64,000 nt of DNA from Pseudarthrobacter enclensis (GTDB lineage: Bacteria > Actinomycetota > Actinomycetes > Actinomycetales > Micrococcaceae): positions 49,006-113,005 of the forward strand of contig NZ_JAUSRE010000017.1 of assembly GCF_030811655.1 (NCBI RefSeq). The letters are read 5' to 3'. The notes beneath the pieces were generated by a model. It was not told where the DNA came from, did no database searches, and worked only from the letters and a program-made list of their open reading frames with translations. Below are positions 15,841 through 27,021 of the stretch, piece by piece; the stretch's first letter is position 1; each line of letters starts with the position of its first letter. The translations under genes and the position numbers were made by a program.

Positions 15841-16707
15841 ATGACCGTGGACACCTACCGGGAACTGACACGGGTGCTCCAGGAACGACTCCCCACCCTG
15901 GCACCAGGTCAACAGCGGATCGCCAGGGTCCTGCTCGACGATCCGGACGGAACAGCGTTCCGGACCATCGCAGAAACAGCGGACATCGCTGGAGTGAACC
16001 AGTCCTCACTGGTCAGATTTTCCGCCCTCCTGGGGCTGAAAGGCTACCCGGCGCTCGTCAAGCTCTGCCAGCAGAACCTGGCCAAAGAAGCGAACCTCAT
16101 CAACCGGCTGGAACAGTCCGAGAAACACGCCGAAAGCCAGTCGCTGTTCGACGCCGTCCTGGAGCACGAGAAAAGCAACCTCCTCCGGACCTACGCGCGG
16201 ATCGAGGACGCCGACTGGTCCCGGGCTGTCGAGCACCTCAGCCGGGCGCCACGGATCTACGTCATGGGACTGCGAAAATGCGCGCCCATCGCCCAACTCT
16301 TCACCTACCTGCTCCACCTCGTGCGCCCCGGAGTTGAGCAAATCGCCCCTGCCACCGGCGTCATCATCGACCAGCTGCGCGACCTCGATCCAGACGGCGT
16401 CTTCGTCGCGATGTCCATACGCCGCTACACAGCCGACACAGTGAGGGCACTCAAGCACGCCAAAGACAACGGGCTCAAAACCATCGCCCTGACCGACGAC
16501 CCGTCCTCCCCACTCGCACGCCTCGCAGAAACGACGTTCTACATCGACACCGAAGGCGTCACCATTCTCCGCTCAATGTCAGTCTTCACATCAGTTGTCC
16601 AGACGCTCGCAACAGCCGTCACCATCCAAAGCGGCGCCCGAAGCCGGAACGAACTCATGCTCGACGAGCAGCTCCTCGAGGACTTCAACGTCTACTACAA
16701 AGACTGA
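15841..16707 (+). CDS. MurR/RpiR-family transcriptional regulator
   Basis: A 288-residue regulator: N-terminal HTH_6 (residues 15-80, with IAETADIAGVNQSSLVRFSA) and a C-terminal SIS sugar-isomerase fold (130-270, with YVMGLRKCAPIAQLF and the phosphosugar-type FVAMSIRRYTADTVRALKHA). GGCGGGAG lies upstream of the ATG. It probably controls the permease-aminotransferase pair and itself through the palindrome immediately upstream. RpiR SIS domains usually bind phosphosugars; with amino acid neighbours the ligand is uncertain. Confidence 0.85.
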   Translation: MTVDTYRELTRVLQERLPTLAPGQQRIARVLLDDPDGTAFRTIAETADIAGVNQSSLVRFSALLGLKGYPALVKLCQQNLAKEANLINRLEQSEKHAESQSLFDAVLEHEKSNLLRTYARIEDADWSRAVEHLSRAPRIYVMGLRKCAPIAQLFTYLLHLVRPGVEQIAPATGVIIDQLRDLDPDGVFVAMSIRRYTADTVRALKHAKDNGLKTIALTDDPSSPLARLAETTFYIDTEGVTILRSMSVFTSVVQTLATAVTIQSGARSRNELMLDEQLLEDFNVYYKD

Positions 16708-16842
16708 CACCGTGCGGCGCGGCTGCATGTTGCACGGACCTGATGGACAGAAAAGACGCTCCGCAGAAACGGTGCTGCTGTAGTCCAAGACTCAGCGAAA
16801 ACTCCGCCCGCGGGCCCAGAGGAAGCGGCGCATACTTATTCC

Positions 16843-17076
16843 ATGAATATGGCTGGAGCCACCTACTTGCTGCCTTGGCTGGTCCTCATCCCTTGCGTGG
16901 CCATTTGGGGCTACAGCCTGGTCGATTTCAGCTGAACGAACGAACGGGACATGCGGACCTTCAGCAGACCAATCTGGCTGGTGCTCCTCGTCTTCGGAAG
17001 CATAGTGGGAGGGCTGGCGTGGCTCGTGGCGGGCCGCCGGCCGCCCGGCGTTCGTCGTCGGACTCAGTCCCGGTGA
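16843..17076 (+). pseudogene. PLD nuclease N-terminal-type membrane protein, in-frame TGA
   Basis: One frame reads MNMAGATYLLPWLVLIPCVA, then IWGYSLVDFS, then TGA (16933), then TNERDMRTFSRPIWLVLLVF, and ends RRRTQSR at TGA 17074. The two halves together are the classic two-helix PLDc_N small protein (WIYALVD...LPKPLWLLLVL...AWLLLGR). The stop falls in the cytoplasmic loop. Either a pseudogene or, less likely, two separate short peptides: an ATG at 16950 could restart the second. Confidence 0.55.
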
Positions 17077-17733
17077 TCTGGCTTCCGCGGGCCGGGCTGC
17101 AGCAAGTCGATTTCCGGCAAACTGGGATGCAATGGCAACCGCGTGCCCCTTGCAAACACCGTAAGTGCGTGAAAACATGCGGAATCCGAAACAGTTCGAA
17201 GGCAGTAACCTGAGCTCGAAATCAAGAGTGTGAACGATGTCCACACTCTTTTTGCCATCTCAAAGGACGGTGAGCCGGTTGAGAATAAGCTCTCACCAGC
17301 AGTCTCCGCGAAGCACTTGACAAGAGACCGCGCTGCCCGGAAGCGAGCGGCGACGCACCCGTGGGCCCCTGCAGACTCCCGCAGCGGACAGCGGATCTAC
17401 GTGCATCAACTTCGGGCGCGCTCCATGCCTCCGCTTAAACTTGGCTGCTCCGGCGCGGCCGGTTTGCGCCGCCAGCACCCCAACCCATCGCAGATGCTCC
17501 ACGAGCGAAGGACATTTGTTCCAAAAACGGCAGGTGGAACAGACTGACCGGCGCAGCTTTTCGCATCGGGCCGATGACCACAGCCGAGTGCCCTGCCACG
17601 AACACTGCGCGGAGGGGACTTTGGTCTCTGGGCTCTAGTCCGAACAGGGCGTTAGCTGGAACTCCCAGGGGAAGGCATGGCCTCCTTAAGACGAAGACCG
17701 TTTCCGAGGCCTCGAAACTCCAAGGAGGGTGGA
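17077..17733. other. gene-free stretch before the V-ATPase operon
   Basis: No gene supported. It holds a terminator-like hairpin at 17224-17253, the motif GAAAACATGCGG at 17171 that recurs at 27643, and presumably the promoter of the V-ATPase operon, which could not be placed. A TTGACA lies at 17317, but no matching -10 was found. Confidence 0.4.
17224..17253 (+). terminator. hairpin with T-run, related to the GTGTGGAC palindrome
   Basis: AAGAGTGTG and CACACTCTT form a 9-bp stem around a 9-base loop, followed by TTT. It would work as a terminator on the + strand. The inner sequence GTGTGAAC-GAT-GTCCACAC is a degenerate version of the perfect palindrome at 27701. Confidence 0.5.
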
Positions 17734-18165
17734 ATGGTGCGATGGACAATTCTGGACCGCTTCAGGCCAGTGGGTGCCCCGGGGCCAGGTGGCCCTGCTG
17801 GTGTGCCGGCTGCCGACGACCAGGGGCCGGCTGCGGAACTGGTGCCGGTGTTCTCCGCACTCGCATGCGACGTAGCGGCGTGTGAATCGCTCGTCGCGGA
17901 AGCACGCCTGAGCTCAGAGCGGGAGGTGGCGCGGGCCCGTGAGCAAGCGGAAGCGATAGTGTCCAAGGCCCGGCGGGAAACCGTAACCGAGCGGGCGAAG
18001 GCCTCTGCGCGGATCGAGTGGGAAGCGTCGGAGCGGGACGCTCAGCTTTTGGAGCAAGCGCGCCTTGAAGCGACGGCACTCGGCCAAGCTGGACTGGCCC
18101 GTCTCCCGGCCGCCGTCGATCATGTCACCAACAGCCTCCTGGCTTCGTCGCCCGAGCAGCAATGA
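17734..18165 (+). CDS. V/A-type ATPase stalk subunit G/H-like
   Basis: First gene of the ATPase operon. About 143 residues; from residue 45 a long charged Ala/Glu/Arg helix (SSEREVARAREQAEAIVSKA and on), the pattern of the coiled-coil peripheral stalk subunit (AhaH/NtpF, V-type G). It pairs with subunit E to hold the catalytic head still. ATG 17734 follows AAGGAGGG at ideal spacing. Its TGA overlaps the next ATG. Assignment rests on coiled-coil character and operon position. Confidence 0.7.
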   Translation: MVRWTILDRFRPVGAPGPGGPAGVPAADDQGPAAELVPVFSALACDVAACESLVAEARLSSEREVARAREQAEAIVSKARRETVTERAKASARIEWEASERDAQLLEQARLEATALGQAGLARLPAAVDHVTNSLLASSPEQQ

Positions 18166-19074
18166 GAGCTGACTGGGTTGCAGCATCCGCGCGTGCCCGC
18201 TCCATGGCATTGCATCGGATTGGTGCCGGCGCCAGCCGGGAGGTGGCCGCCCAACAGGCTCTGACTGCCGCGCTGTCCGCATTGCAGGCGTCAAGCTATG
18301 CCGAGCGCCTCCATGGCGTGGCTGGACTGGCGGCGGCGGAACGCGCTGTTCAGGAGACCGTACTGTGGCGGCTCCGCGTGCTGGCCGGGTGGCTTCCGGC
18401 CTCTGGCACCGGCCTTGCCCGGGCAGCGGCGGGGATTTTCGAAATCGAGAACATCGTGGCCTTGGCACGCGAACTTTCCGGCGGAGCAAAGGCTCCGGCG
18501 CCCTATCATCTGGGTACACTCGCCACCGCCTGGCCGCGATTGCGCACCGCCCGCACGAGAGACGAACTCGCCAGCGTCCTGGCCGCCACAGCCTGGGGCG
18601 ATGTCGGTGCGGGCGGTCCGGGGCTGCTGCGGGATGCGCTGAACATCTCCTGGCTGCGGCGGTTGGCTGATCTCGCCCCGGCGGCCCGAGCATGGTGCGG
18701 CGCTGCAAGCGTGCTCACCGCGGCGCGGATCCTGCTGCTCGACGGCGATGCCCCCTCCCCGCGGATGCTCCACCTGCTGCGGCCGGTCCTGGGGTCTGCC
18801 TGGGAATCGACCACAAGCATCGATGCGTTCACCGCGGCGATTCCCTCCTCCCTTCGAGGAGTGCTCGACGGCGTTGCATCAGCAAAGGATCTGTGGCGCG
18901 CCGAGGCCAGGGCGTATTCTTCCGTGGAGAAGGACGGGTTCAGGCTGCTTGGATCTTCGGTGCCGGGACCGGACGTTGTCCTGGGCGCCGTTGCGGTTCT
19001 GTCCCTGGACGCCTGGCGCCTGCGGGCAGCGCTGACAGCGGCCGCTGCAGGCGCCGGCTCAAGCGAGGTGCTTG

Positions 19075-19088
<14 letters not shown>
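18162..19088 (+). CDS. V/A-type ATPase subunit C (AC39/d-like)
   Basis: A 308-residue, Ala/Leu-rich all-helical protein with short conserved turns (EIENIVALARE near 90; WLRRLADLAP near 165; AEARAYSSVEKDGF near 250). Length and position fit the central-stalk socket subunit C, which links the rotor shaft (D/F) to the c-ring. Family proteins are about 330-380 residues, so this one is slightly short. Its ATG overlaps the previous stop (ATGA). Sequence drift is high, so the call leans on the operon. Confidence 0.7.
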
Positions 19089-20843
<1,755 letters not shown>

Positions 20844-20861
20844 GCAGAGGAGCCGGGAACG

Positions 20862-21086
20862 ATGTTCGCAACCGTTGCCGCGATCGGCGAACCCGCCCTC
20901 CTGGCCGGGTACGGACTCGCCGGCGTCAGGATCCTCGCCGGATCCACGGACGCGGAAATTCTCAACGCCTGGACGGCACTGCCGGCCGACACGGCATTCG
21001 TCATCCTCACACCCCGTTCTGCCCAGGCGTTGGAGAGGGCACTCTCTGATCCCCGTTCACCCATGACCGTGGTGGTTCCCCAATGA
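20862..21086 (+). CDS. V/A-type ATPase subunit F
   Basis: A 74-residue central-shaft subunit. MFATVAAIGEPALLAGYGLAG, then a D-AEI helix and AFVILTPRSAQALER, match the Rossmann-like F subunit start (xIAVIGD...GF.LAGV). It is short: the usual C-terminal helix that reaches into the AB head (100-residue proteins) is missing, so regulation of the head by this helix may be absent. AGAGGAG lies upstream of ATG 20862. Overlaps subunit E by ATGA. Confidence 0.8.
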   Translation: MFATVAAIGEPALLAGYGLAGVRILAGSTDAEILNAWTALPADTAFVILTPRSAQALERALSDPRSPMTVVVPQ

Positions 21087-21604
21087 TCGGGCTGTCACAG
21101 GAGGGATTTGCCGCCCTGACGCCGGTTCGGCAGGCGCTAAGGGCGGCGGCCGAAAAGCAGGCCGGCTTATTCCGGGACGACGCCCGCATCCAGGCCCGCG
21201 CGTTGTTGGACGGGGCAAAGGCGGAAGCTGCTGCGATCCTTGCTGCAGCCGTAGGCGAAGGGGAAGCAGCCGCCCGCTCCGAGGCCGCGCTGCGCTCGGC
21301 ACGGGCCCGGCGCCAAGCGCACGAACTTGTCCTGGTGCAGCGCAACAACCTGCGGCTGGAACTCCACCGCCGTGTCCGGCAGGCTGCAGCCGGACTCACG
21401 TCAGATCCCCGCTATCCGCTCTTGTTGGGCCGGCTGACTGAACAATGCCGGGAACTGCTGGGTCCGGATGCCATGGTCACCGAAGGCCGTGAGGGCGGTG
21501 TCATCGCTGAGGCCGGCTCGCGCCGTCTGGACATCTCCTTGCCTGTACTGGCCGAGATGGCCCTGGATACTGTGCCGGGGGTGAGTGAGCTGTGGAGCCG
21601 CTAG
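21083..21604 (+). CDS. V/A-type ATPase subunit E
   Basis: A 173-residue peripheral-stalk subunit. Residues 15-95 form a long helix rich in Ala, Glu and Arg (AEKQAGLFRDDARIQARALL). The C-terminal globular part has DPRYPLLLGRLTEQC and a beta block (VTEGREGGVIAEAGSRRLDI), as in E subunits. It pairs with the G/H subunit encoded first in the operon. Confidence 0.8.
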   Translation: MIGLSQEGFAALTPVRQALRAAAEKQAGLFRDDARIQARALLDGAKAEAAAILAAAVGEGEAAARSEAALRSARARRQAHELVLVQRNNLRLELHRRVRQAAAGLTSDPRYPLLLGRLTEQCRELLGPDAMVTEGREGGVIAEAGSRRLDISLPVLAEMALDTVPGVSELWSR

Positions 21605-23340
21605 GGGGCCGGGAGGATGCCAGCGTGGTACGTGTCAGCGGGCCCCTGGTGGAGATCGAGGGTGGCGGCTCGCTGTCCATGCTTGAGTTGTTGGCCGTAG
21701 GACCCCGTCGTATCAGTGCCGAGACGGTGGCGGTGGCCGGAACCCGGGCAACGCTGCAGGCGTATGAGTACACGGGCGGACTGAAGGCCGGCGACGTCGC
21801 CGCTCCTACCGGCGGAGAGCTTTCCGGGCTTATGGGTCCGGGCCTGCTCGGCGGGGTCTTCGATGGCCTCATGCGCCCGCTGTCGACGGCCCCGATGTGG
21901 CTCGCACCCGGGCGGGCAGGCTCGGCGGAAGAGCAGACGGTAGTGGCAAGGGAGTGGACGTTCAGGCCTGAAGCGGCAACCGGCAACACAGTTTACGCCG
22001 GCGGGATTTTGGGCACTGTGCCGGATTCGGGATCGGTGGTCCACCGGGTCCTCGTGCCACCCGGCTTCTCCGGGCGGATCGACTGGCTGGCGCCTGAGGG
22101 CCGGGTCCATGCCTTGGACCCGGTAGCGGTGGTCGGCGGCCGCGCGGTGGCGCTTTCCGAACAATGCCCTGTACGCCGGCCGCGCCCGTTCCTGTCCAGG
22201 CACACGGGTTCGGTGCCGCTGCATACCGGCCAGCGGGTGCTTGATCTCCTGTTCCCCGTGGCCCGGGGCGCGGCTGCCGCCGTTCCCGGCGGCTTTGGGA
22301 CCGGCAAGACGATGATGCTGCAGCAAATCGCCAAGTGGAGTGATGCGGACGTCATTGTCTATGTGGGCTGCGGCGAACGCGGCAACGAAATGGCCGATGT
22401 TCTCCACGGGCTCTCAGAACTCGATGACGGGCGTACCGGGGGGAAATTGATCGATCGGACGGTCATCATTGCAAACACCTCCAACATGCCCATGATGGCG
22501 CGGGAGGCGAGTATCTTTACCGGGATTACCGTGGCGGAGTACTACCGCGATATGGGCTACGACGTGGTGGTGATCGCGGACTCAACCTCCCGCTGGGCGG
22601 AGGCCTTGCGTGAATTCGCCAACCGCAACGGAGATCTTCCTGCCGAGGAGGGCTACCCCGCCAATCTCGCCTCCCAACTGGCCTCCTTCTACGAACGGGC
22701 CGGACGGGTGACCACCCTGGGCGGCAAGACTGCTTCCGTGACCGTGATCGGTGCTGTTTCCCCGCCGGGAGGTGATATGACCGAGCCTGTGACCACGGAC
22801 ACCCAGCGGTTCGTCCGAAGCCTGTGGACGCTGGACAGGGACCTGGCCTACTCCCGGCATTATCCGGCAGTGAGCTGGACAGGATCCTTTGCCCGCGATG
22901 GCGAAACGATCGGTGCGTGGCACGCCGGGAACGGCGATCCGGGCTGGATCCTTCGCCGTTCCCGGGCGCTCGCCCTGCTCGCGGAGTCGGACCGCCTGGC
23001 CGAGCTGACGGAAATCATTGGGCTCACGTCCCTGCCGGGCCGCGAAAGGATAACGCTGATGGGTGGGCGGCTACTGCGGGAGGGCGTGCTCATGCAAAAC
23101 GCTCTGAGCGTCAACGACGGCTTCTGTTCGGCGGAAAAAGGCGCGGCCCTGCTGGACCTCGTATTCGATGTCGTCGACGCGTGCCAAGGACTCGTAGAAC
23201 GCGGGGTGGCCGCCACCACCATTGAGCAAAGTGACTTTGGTCCGGTGCTTCGTGCACGCGAAGAAACGCCGCCATCGGACGCCGCCGCTGTCCGGGCGCG
23301 CAGCAGCGAGGTTCTCCAAAGACTGGTGGCACTGCAGTGA
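21592..23340 (+). CDS. V/A-type ATPase catalytic subunit A
   Basis: Catalytic subunit, 582 residues. An N-terminal beta barrel (VVRVSGPLVEIEGG), the A-type non-homologous insert (about 115-190), P-loop GGFGTGKT near 233, catalytic Glu in VGCGERGNEM near 262, and STSRWAEALREF near 335. The usual P-loop GxFGxGKT is kept. GTG 21592 overlaps subunit E by 13 bp; GTG 21625, with GGGAGG seven bases upstream, is an alternative that would give MVRVSGPLV. Couples ATP hydrolysis to rotation. Confidence 0.95.
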   Translation: MEPLGGREDASVVRVSGPLVEIEGGGSLSMLELLAVGPRRISAETVAVAGTRATLQAYEYTGGLKAGDVAAPTGGELSGLMGPGLLGGVFDGLMRPLSTAPMWLAPGRAGSAEEQTVVAREWTFRPEAATGNTVYAGGILGTVPDSGSVVHRVLVPPGFSGRIDWLAPEGRVHALDPVAVVGGRAVALSEQCPVRRPRPFLSRHTGSVPLHTGQRVLDLLFPVARGAAAAVPGGFGTGKTMMLQQIAKWSDADVIVYVGCGERGNEMADVLHGLSELDDGRTGGKLIDRTVIIANTSNMPMMAREASIFTGITVAEYYRDMGYDVVVIADSTSRWAEALREFANRNGDLPAEEGYPANLASQLASFYERAGRVTTLGGKTASVTVIGAVSPPGGDMTEPVTTDTQRFVRSLWTLDRDLAYSRHYPAVSWTGSFARDGETIGAWHAGNGDPGWILRRSRALALLAESDRLAELTEIIGLTSLPGRERITLMGGRLLREGVLMQNALSVNDGFCSAEKGAALLDLVFDVVDACQGLVERGVAATTIEQSDFGPVLRAREETPPSDAAAVRARSSEVLQRLVALQ

Positions 23341-24782
23341 CCCGGCCGGACGCCGACGCCGACGGCAGCGCCTTGCCGGTGCCACCCTCCACCGGCTTCG
23401 CGGCCTTGGTATCGCACGGTGATGTGCGTGAACTTCGAGGACCGCTACTTGTTGCGGGCGGGATAGAGGGCGTGGGATGGGACGAGTTTGCCACCATCGA
23501 CATGGACGGGGGCGAGCGGCGCCATGGCCTCGTTCTCGAAATCGACCACGACCTCGCCACTGTGCAGGTTCTTGAAAGCACAGACGGGATGTCCCTGGGA
23601 GGAATCCGCATCCGCTTCGAGGGACGTCCCCTGCACATCCCGGTGGGAGCCGGCTGGCTGGGACGGGTCTGCAACGGACGCGGGGAACCACTCGACGGCG
23701 GACCACCCATAGCCGGTACGGCAACCCTTCCCGTCAGCGGCTGGCCCTTGAATCCCGTCTATCGGGAACCCCCGCAGGAACCAGTCCTCACAGGCATTTC
23801 AGTTGTCGATGGATTGACCACCCTGGTCAGGGGACAAAAACTTCCCATCTTCTCCGTCCCGGGCCTCCCCCACCTGACACTGGCCACCCAGATTGCCGCC
23901 CAAGCGACCTCGGGTGGCCGGTCGTTCCGCGTGGTGTTCGCTGCAATGGGGCTGACACACGCGGATATCGCGTACGTCCGGGACCGCCTTGAAGAACGCT
24001 CCGCCGGAGGAGAGCTGGTCCTCCTGCTGAATGCCGCCGACGATCCGGTCATTGAGCGCATTCTCACGCCGAGGATCGCCCTGACCATAGCCGAGCACCT
24101 CGCATACGCTGAGGACCACGACGTTCTGGTGATCATGTCGGATATGACAAGCTACGCCGAGGCGGTCCGCGAAGTCTCCGCCGCCCGTCGGGAAATACCC
24201 GCCAGGCGGGGCTACCCAGGCTACCTCTACAGCGATCTTGCCACCCTTTATGAACGCTGCGGACGGGCGAAAGGCCACCATGGGTCAGTCACTATTGTTC
24301 CGGTGGTCACCATGCCCGCGGGGGACATCACCCACCCGGTGCCGGACCTGACCGGCTACATAACGGAGGGACAAATTGTCCTGGCGCCCGGGATAGCCGC
24401 ACGGGGAATCTACCCGCCGGTAGACGTCCTTTCCTCTCTGTCCCGACTCATGCGAAGCGGCGCCGGCGAGAACCGGACCCGCGAAGACCACCTGGACGTG
24501 GCCGCCCAGGTCCTCGCCGCCATGGCGCGCGCACGCCAGGCCACCGAACTTGCCGAACTTATAGGCGCGGGGGCGCTGAGCGAAACAGACCGCAGCTACA
24601 TCCAGTACCGCACATCCGTGGAAAAAGGGCTCTTCAATCAAGGGCGCGATGAAAACCGGACCCTGGACGATACCTTGGACCGGGCGTGGGAAGCACTGTC
24701 GGCATTGCCGGAAAATGAACTGACAATGGTCTCCACCGCCTTCCTGAAGCGCTACCTCCCAGCAAGAGATGACAGGTCATGA
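23337..24782 (+). CDS. V/A-type ATPase subunit B
   Basis: Non-catalytic nucleotide-binding subunit, 481 residues. VVDGLTTLVRGQKLPIFSVP near 160 stands where A has its P-loop, and as expected lacks GKT. SDMTSYAEAVREVSAARREI near 260 and MPAGDITHPVPDLTGYITEG near 325 are B-family signatures. The end of the A gene and the GTG start overlap by four bases. The extra 35 residues at the N-terminus (Asp/Ala-rich) are longer than usual. Confidence 0.95.
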   Translation: MTRPDADADGSALPVPPSTGFAALVSHGDVRELRGPLLVAGGIEGVGWDEFATIDMDGGERRHGLVLEIDHDLATVQVLESTDGMSLGGIRIRFEGRPLHIPVGAGWLGRVCNGRGEPLDGGPPIAGTATLPVSGWPLNPVYREPPQEPVLTGISVVDGLTTLVRGQKLPIFSVPGLPHLTLATQIAAQATSGGRSFRVVFAAMGLTHADIAYVRDRLEERSAGGELVLLLNAADDPVIERILTPRIALTIAEHLAYAEDHDVLVIMSDMTSYAEAVREVSAARREIPARRGYPGYLYSDLATLYERCGRAKGHHGSVTIVPVVTMPAGDITHPVPDLTGYITEGQIVLAPGIAARGIYPPVDVLSSLSRLMRSGAGENRTREDHLDVAAQVLAAMARARQATELAELIGAGALSETDRSYIQYRTSVEKGLFNQGRDENRTLDDTLDRAWEALSALPENELTMVSTAFLKRYLPARDDRS

Positions 24783-25417
24783 GCGCCACGGGCAGGGCCG
24801 CCAAGGTCCGTGTCGAGCGGCGGCTGATGGCAGCCCGCCACGGCTCCAGAATGCTCGACCGGAAGCAGCACATCCTGGCGGAAGAGCTCGAGAGGTTTGA
24901 ACTCCGGGCGGAACGGGCCCGGGCGGAGTGGGAAGAAGTGGCTCACGAAGCCCTGCTATGGTTGCACCGGGCCGCGGGGCTGGAAGGAAGCGCACGGATC
25001 GAGTCGGTCGCCACACCGGAAATCGCCATGGTCCAGATTCGATGGGACAACGTAATGGGCGTGTCCTATCCGGAGAACCCCGAGTGCCGGCTCCCGGCGG
25101 TGCCGCAGCCTGGGGGAAGCTCAGCCTTGTCCTACACCGTCGCACTTCACCGTAGGGCCCTCGAAGCCGGTGTCCGCTACGCCGCAGTCACACGGGCGGA
25201 ACTGCTGTTGGCTGCCGAAGTCGCTGCAACCCAAACCCGTCAACGGGCGGTTGAAAACCGCTGGATTCCGCGCCTGGAAAAAGAACTGCTGGGCATCCGC
25301 AAGAAACTCGACGAACTGGAACTGGAAGAAGGCCTGCGCCTCCGCTGGGCCGCTGACCGGAGCCTGGCGAAGGCAAGCGCGCCAGTGCCGCACTCACGCA
25401 GGAACGGGGGATCATGA
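24779..25417 (+). CDS. V/A-type ATPase subunit D (central rotor shaft)
   Basis: Rotor coiled coil of 212 residues. The N-terminal helix (RLMAARHGSRMLDRKQHILA) and C-terminal helix (NRWIPRLEKELLGIRKKLDE) are the two strands of the shaft, with the short beta region between (SYPENPECRLP). ATGA overlap with B. Turns inside the A3B3 head and joins F and C below. Confidence 0.9.
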   Translation: MSATGRAAKVRVERRLMAARHGSRMLDRKQHILAEELERFELRAERARAEWEEVAHEALLWLHRAAGLEGSARIESVATPEIAMVQIRWDNVMGVSYPENPECRLPAVPQPGGSSALSYTVALHRRALEAGVRYAAVTRAELLLAAEVAATQTRQRAVENRWIPRLEKELLGIRKKLDELELEEGLRLRWAADRSLAKASAPVPHSRRNGGS

Positions 25418-25854
25418 AGGACAGCATCCTTGTGGCGGTCAGCGACTCACGCCCGGCCTTCCGGGCAGCGGAAGTGGCGATTGATTACGCCCGACGACTC
25501 AGCGCAAGCCTCAGGGTAGTCACGGTCAGGGAGCAAGGGGCGCTTGACAAGCATCCCGGCGCCATTGACGCCGCGGCACTCGCAAGACATGCCGACCTTG
25601 CAGCCCAGGCAGCGCTCAACCACGTAAAGGCGCTCGCCGTGGCGGCAGGTGTGGACGTCTCGTTCAGCCAACGCGCTGGCCGGGTGGCAGCGGAAATACT
25701 TGCCGAAGCCCGCGAGGTCGGGGCGTCGCTGATAGTGGTCGCGCTGGTGGATCGTCCGGGCAACGCAACACCCTATATAGGAAGTCACACCCTGAGGGTC
25801 CTGGAGTTCTCGGCTGTCCCCGTAATGGTGGTGCCACTTCAGGGGGCGTCGTAA
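25414..25854 (+). CDS. UspA-domain protein coupled to the V-ATPase operon
   Basis: A 146-residue universal stress protein fold: ILVAVSDSRPAFRAAEVAID at the start, LIVVALVDRP near 110, and the end VLEFSAVPVMVVPLQ. The ATP-binding G-2x-G-9x-G-S/T motif is not clear here (RPGNATPYIGSHT), so it may not bind ATP. Its ATG overlaps the TGA of subunit D, so it is made together with the ATPase. A role in regulating the pump is possible but not shown. Confidence 0.85.
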   Translation: MKDSILVAVSDSRPAFRAAEVAIDYARRLSASLRVVTVREQGALDKHPGAIDAAALARHADLAAQAALNHVKALAVAAGVDVSFSQRAGRVAAEILAEAREVGASLIVVALVDRPGNATPYIGSHTLRVLEFSAVPVMVVPLQGAS

Positions 25855-25919
25855 TTGAAATCGGCCTGGGTACACACGAACGTGAGGACCCCCTTTCGGG
25901 GGCTGGGAAAGGAAGAAAA

Positions 25920-26378
25920 ATGACCACCACCGCATCGTTCCTTATTGTTGTTGGCTTCGACGGTTCCGAACCGTCCCGGGAAGCATTGGCCTGGGCTATC
26001 GACGAGGGCAGCCAACGCCGGGGAAAACTCCTTCTCATAACTGCCTGGAATAAACCCGCGCTGGCCTGGTACCCGGCGGTGCTGGAAACGGCCGCGGGAG
26101 AGATCGCCGCCGAAGATTCACCGGAAAAGGCGGCTGAGACACTCCAGGCCGAAGCGTTGAAGAAAGCTGCTGACAAGGGCGTGGACGCCACTGGACAAGT
26201 CGTTCACAACAACTCACCCTCATCCGCGATACTCGATGCCGCCCGCAATGCTGACCTGGTCGTCGTAGGTTCCCGCGGGCACGGGGGATTCCCAGGTCTG
26301 CACTTGGGCTCGGTCACGACCCAGGTCATCGACCACGCCCCATGCCCAGTCCTTGTGGTCAGGCCCAAGGCGACATGA
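25920..26378 (+). CDS. universal stress protein, ATP-binding type
   Basis: A single-domain UspA of 152 residues. FLIVVGFDGSEPSREALAWA opens the fold, and the nucleotide motif G-2x-G-9x-GS is complete (VVGSRGHGGFPGLHLGSVTT near 113-132). VLVVRP closes it. GGAAAGGAAGAAAA lies before ATG 25920. Transcribed in the same direction as the ATPase operon, 65 bp after the coupled Usp. Confidence 0.9.
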   Translation: MTTTASFLIVVGFDGSEPSREALAWAIDEGSQRRGKLLLITAWNKPALAWYPAVLETAAGEIAAEDSPEKAAETLQAEALKKAADKGVDATGQVVHNNSPSSAILDAARNADLVVVGSRGHGGFPGLHLGSVTTQVIDHAPCPVLVVRPKAT

Positions 26379-26571
26379 CGTAACGCCGAGACCTGCCCGG
26401 CCGTTGGTGGCAGACGGTCCTCGGGCAAGTGGCGGTGTCACGGACCAATGCGCGCTAGGTGGCCTGTTCAGCGTACGGGTGTGTTCCAAACCCCCTGGAT
26501 CCAATCGTTGCGTCCAGGTTGTTGACGGTTGCGTCGGGGCCGAGGGTTGGTAATTGCTCCGGTCCCCTCAA

Positions 26572-27021
26572 TTACCGGGTCGCGGAGTCCTTGGCAGGAG
26601 GTCGGAAGATCAGGACGGGGCAATTGGCATGCTGGGCTACTTGGGCGGAAACCGATCCGAGCAGCAGCCCAGCGAAACCTCCGTGCCCCCGGGACCCAAC
26701 AACGAGCAGCTGGGCATCTTTGGCTGCACGCAGCAAAGCCTTCGCGGGAGGGTCCCGAACCAGGACGGCTGAGACATCAACGCCTCGGCTGTCCACGGTC
26801 GCCAAGGTGCCAGCCTGCATGCGCTGGGAATAGTGAAAGGCGTCGTTTGGCGCGGTGTCTTCCACGCTGGAGGGCACCGGTGGATAGTGCCAGGCGGTGA
26901 CCACCCTGACTGCCCCTTGTCGTAGCTTGGCTTCGTTAACCGCCCATTCGAGGGCACCGAGCGAGAGGTCAGAACCGTCGAGACCCACAACGACGAGATA
27001 TGGCTCCGCATTATCGTCCAT
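26572..27021 (-). CDS. universal stress protein, ATP-binding type
   Basis: A third UspA, 149 residues, facing the previous one. LVVVGLDGSDLSLGALEWAV at the start and the complete motif VVGSRGHGGFAGLLLGSVSA near 107-126. Closely related to the protein at 25920 (SRGHGGF, AWAxxE), so probably a local duplicate turned around. GAGGACAAA precedes ATG 27021. Confidence 0.9.
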   Translation of the reverse strand: MDDNAEPYLVVVGLDGSDLSLGALEWAVNEAKLRQGAVRVVTAWHYPPVPSSVEDTAPNDAFHYSQRMQAGTLATVDSRGVDVSAVLVRDPPAKALLRAAKDAQLLVVGSRGHGGFAGLLLGSVSAQVAQHANCPVLIFRPPAKDSATR

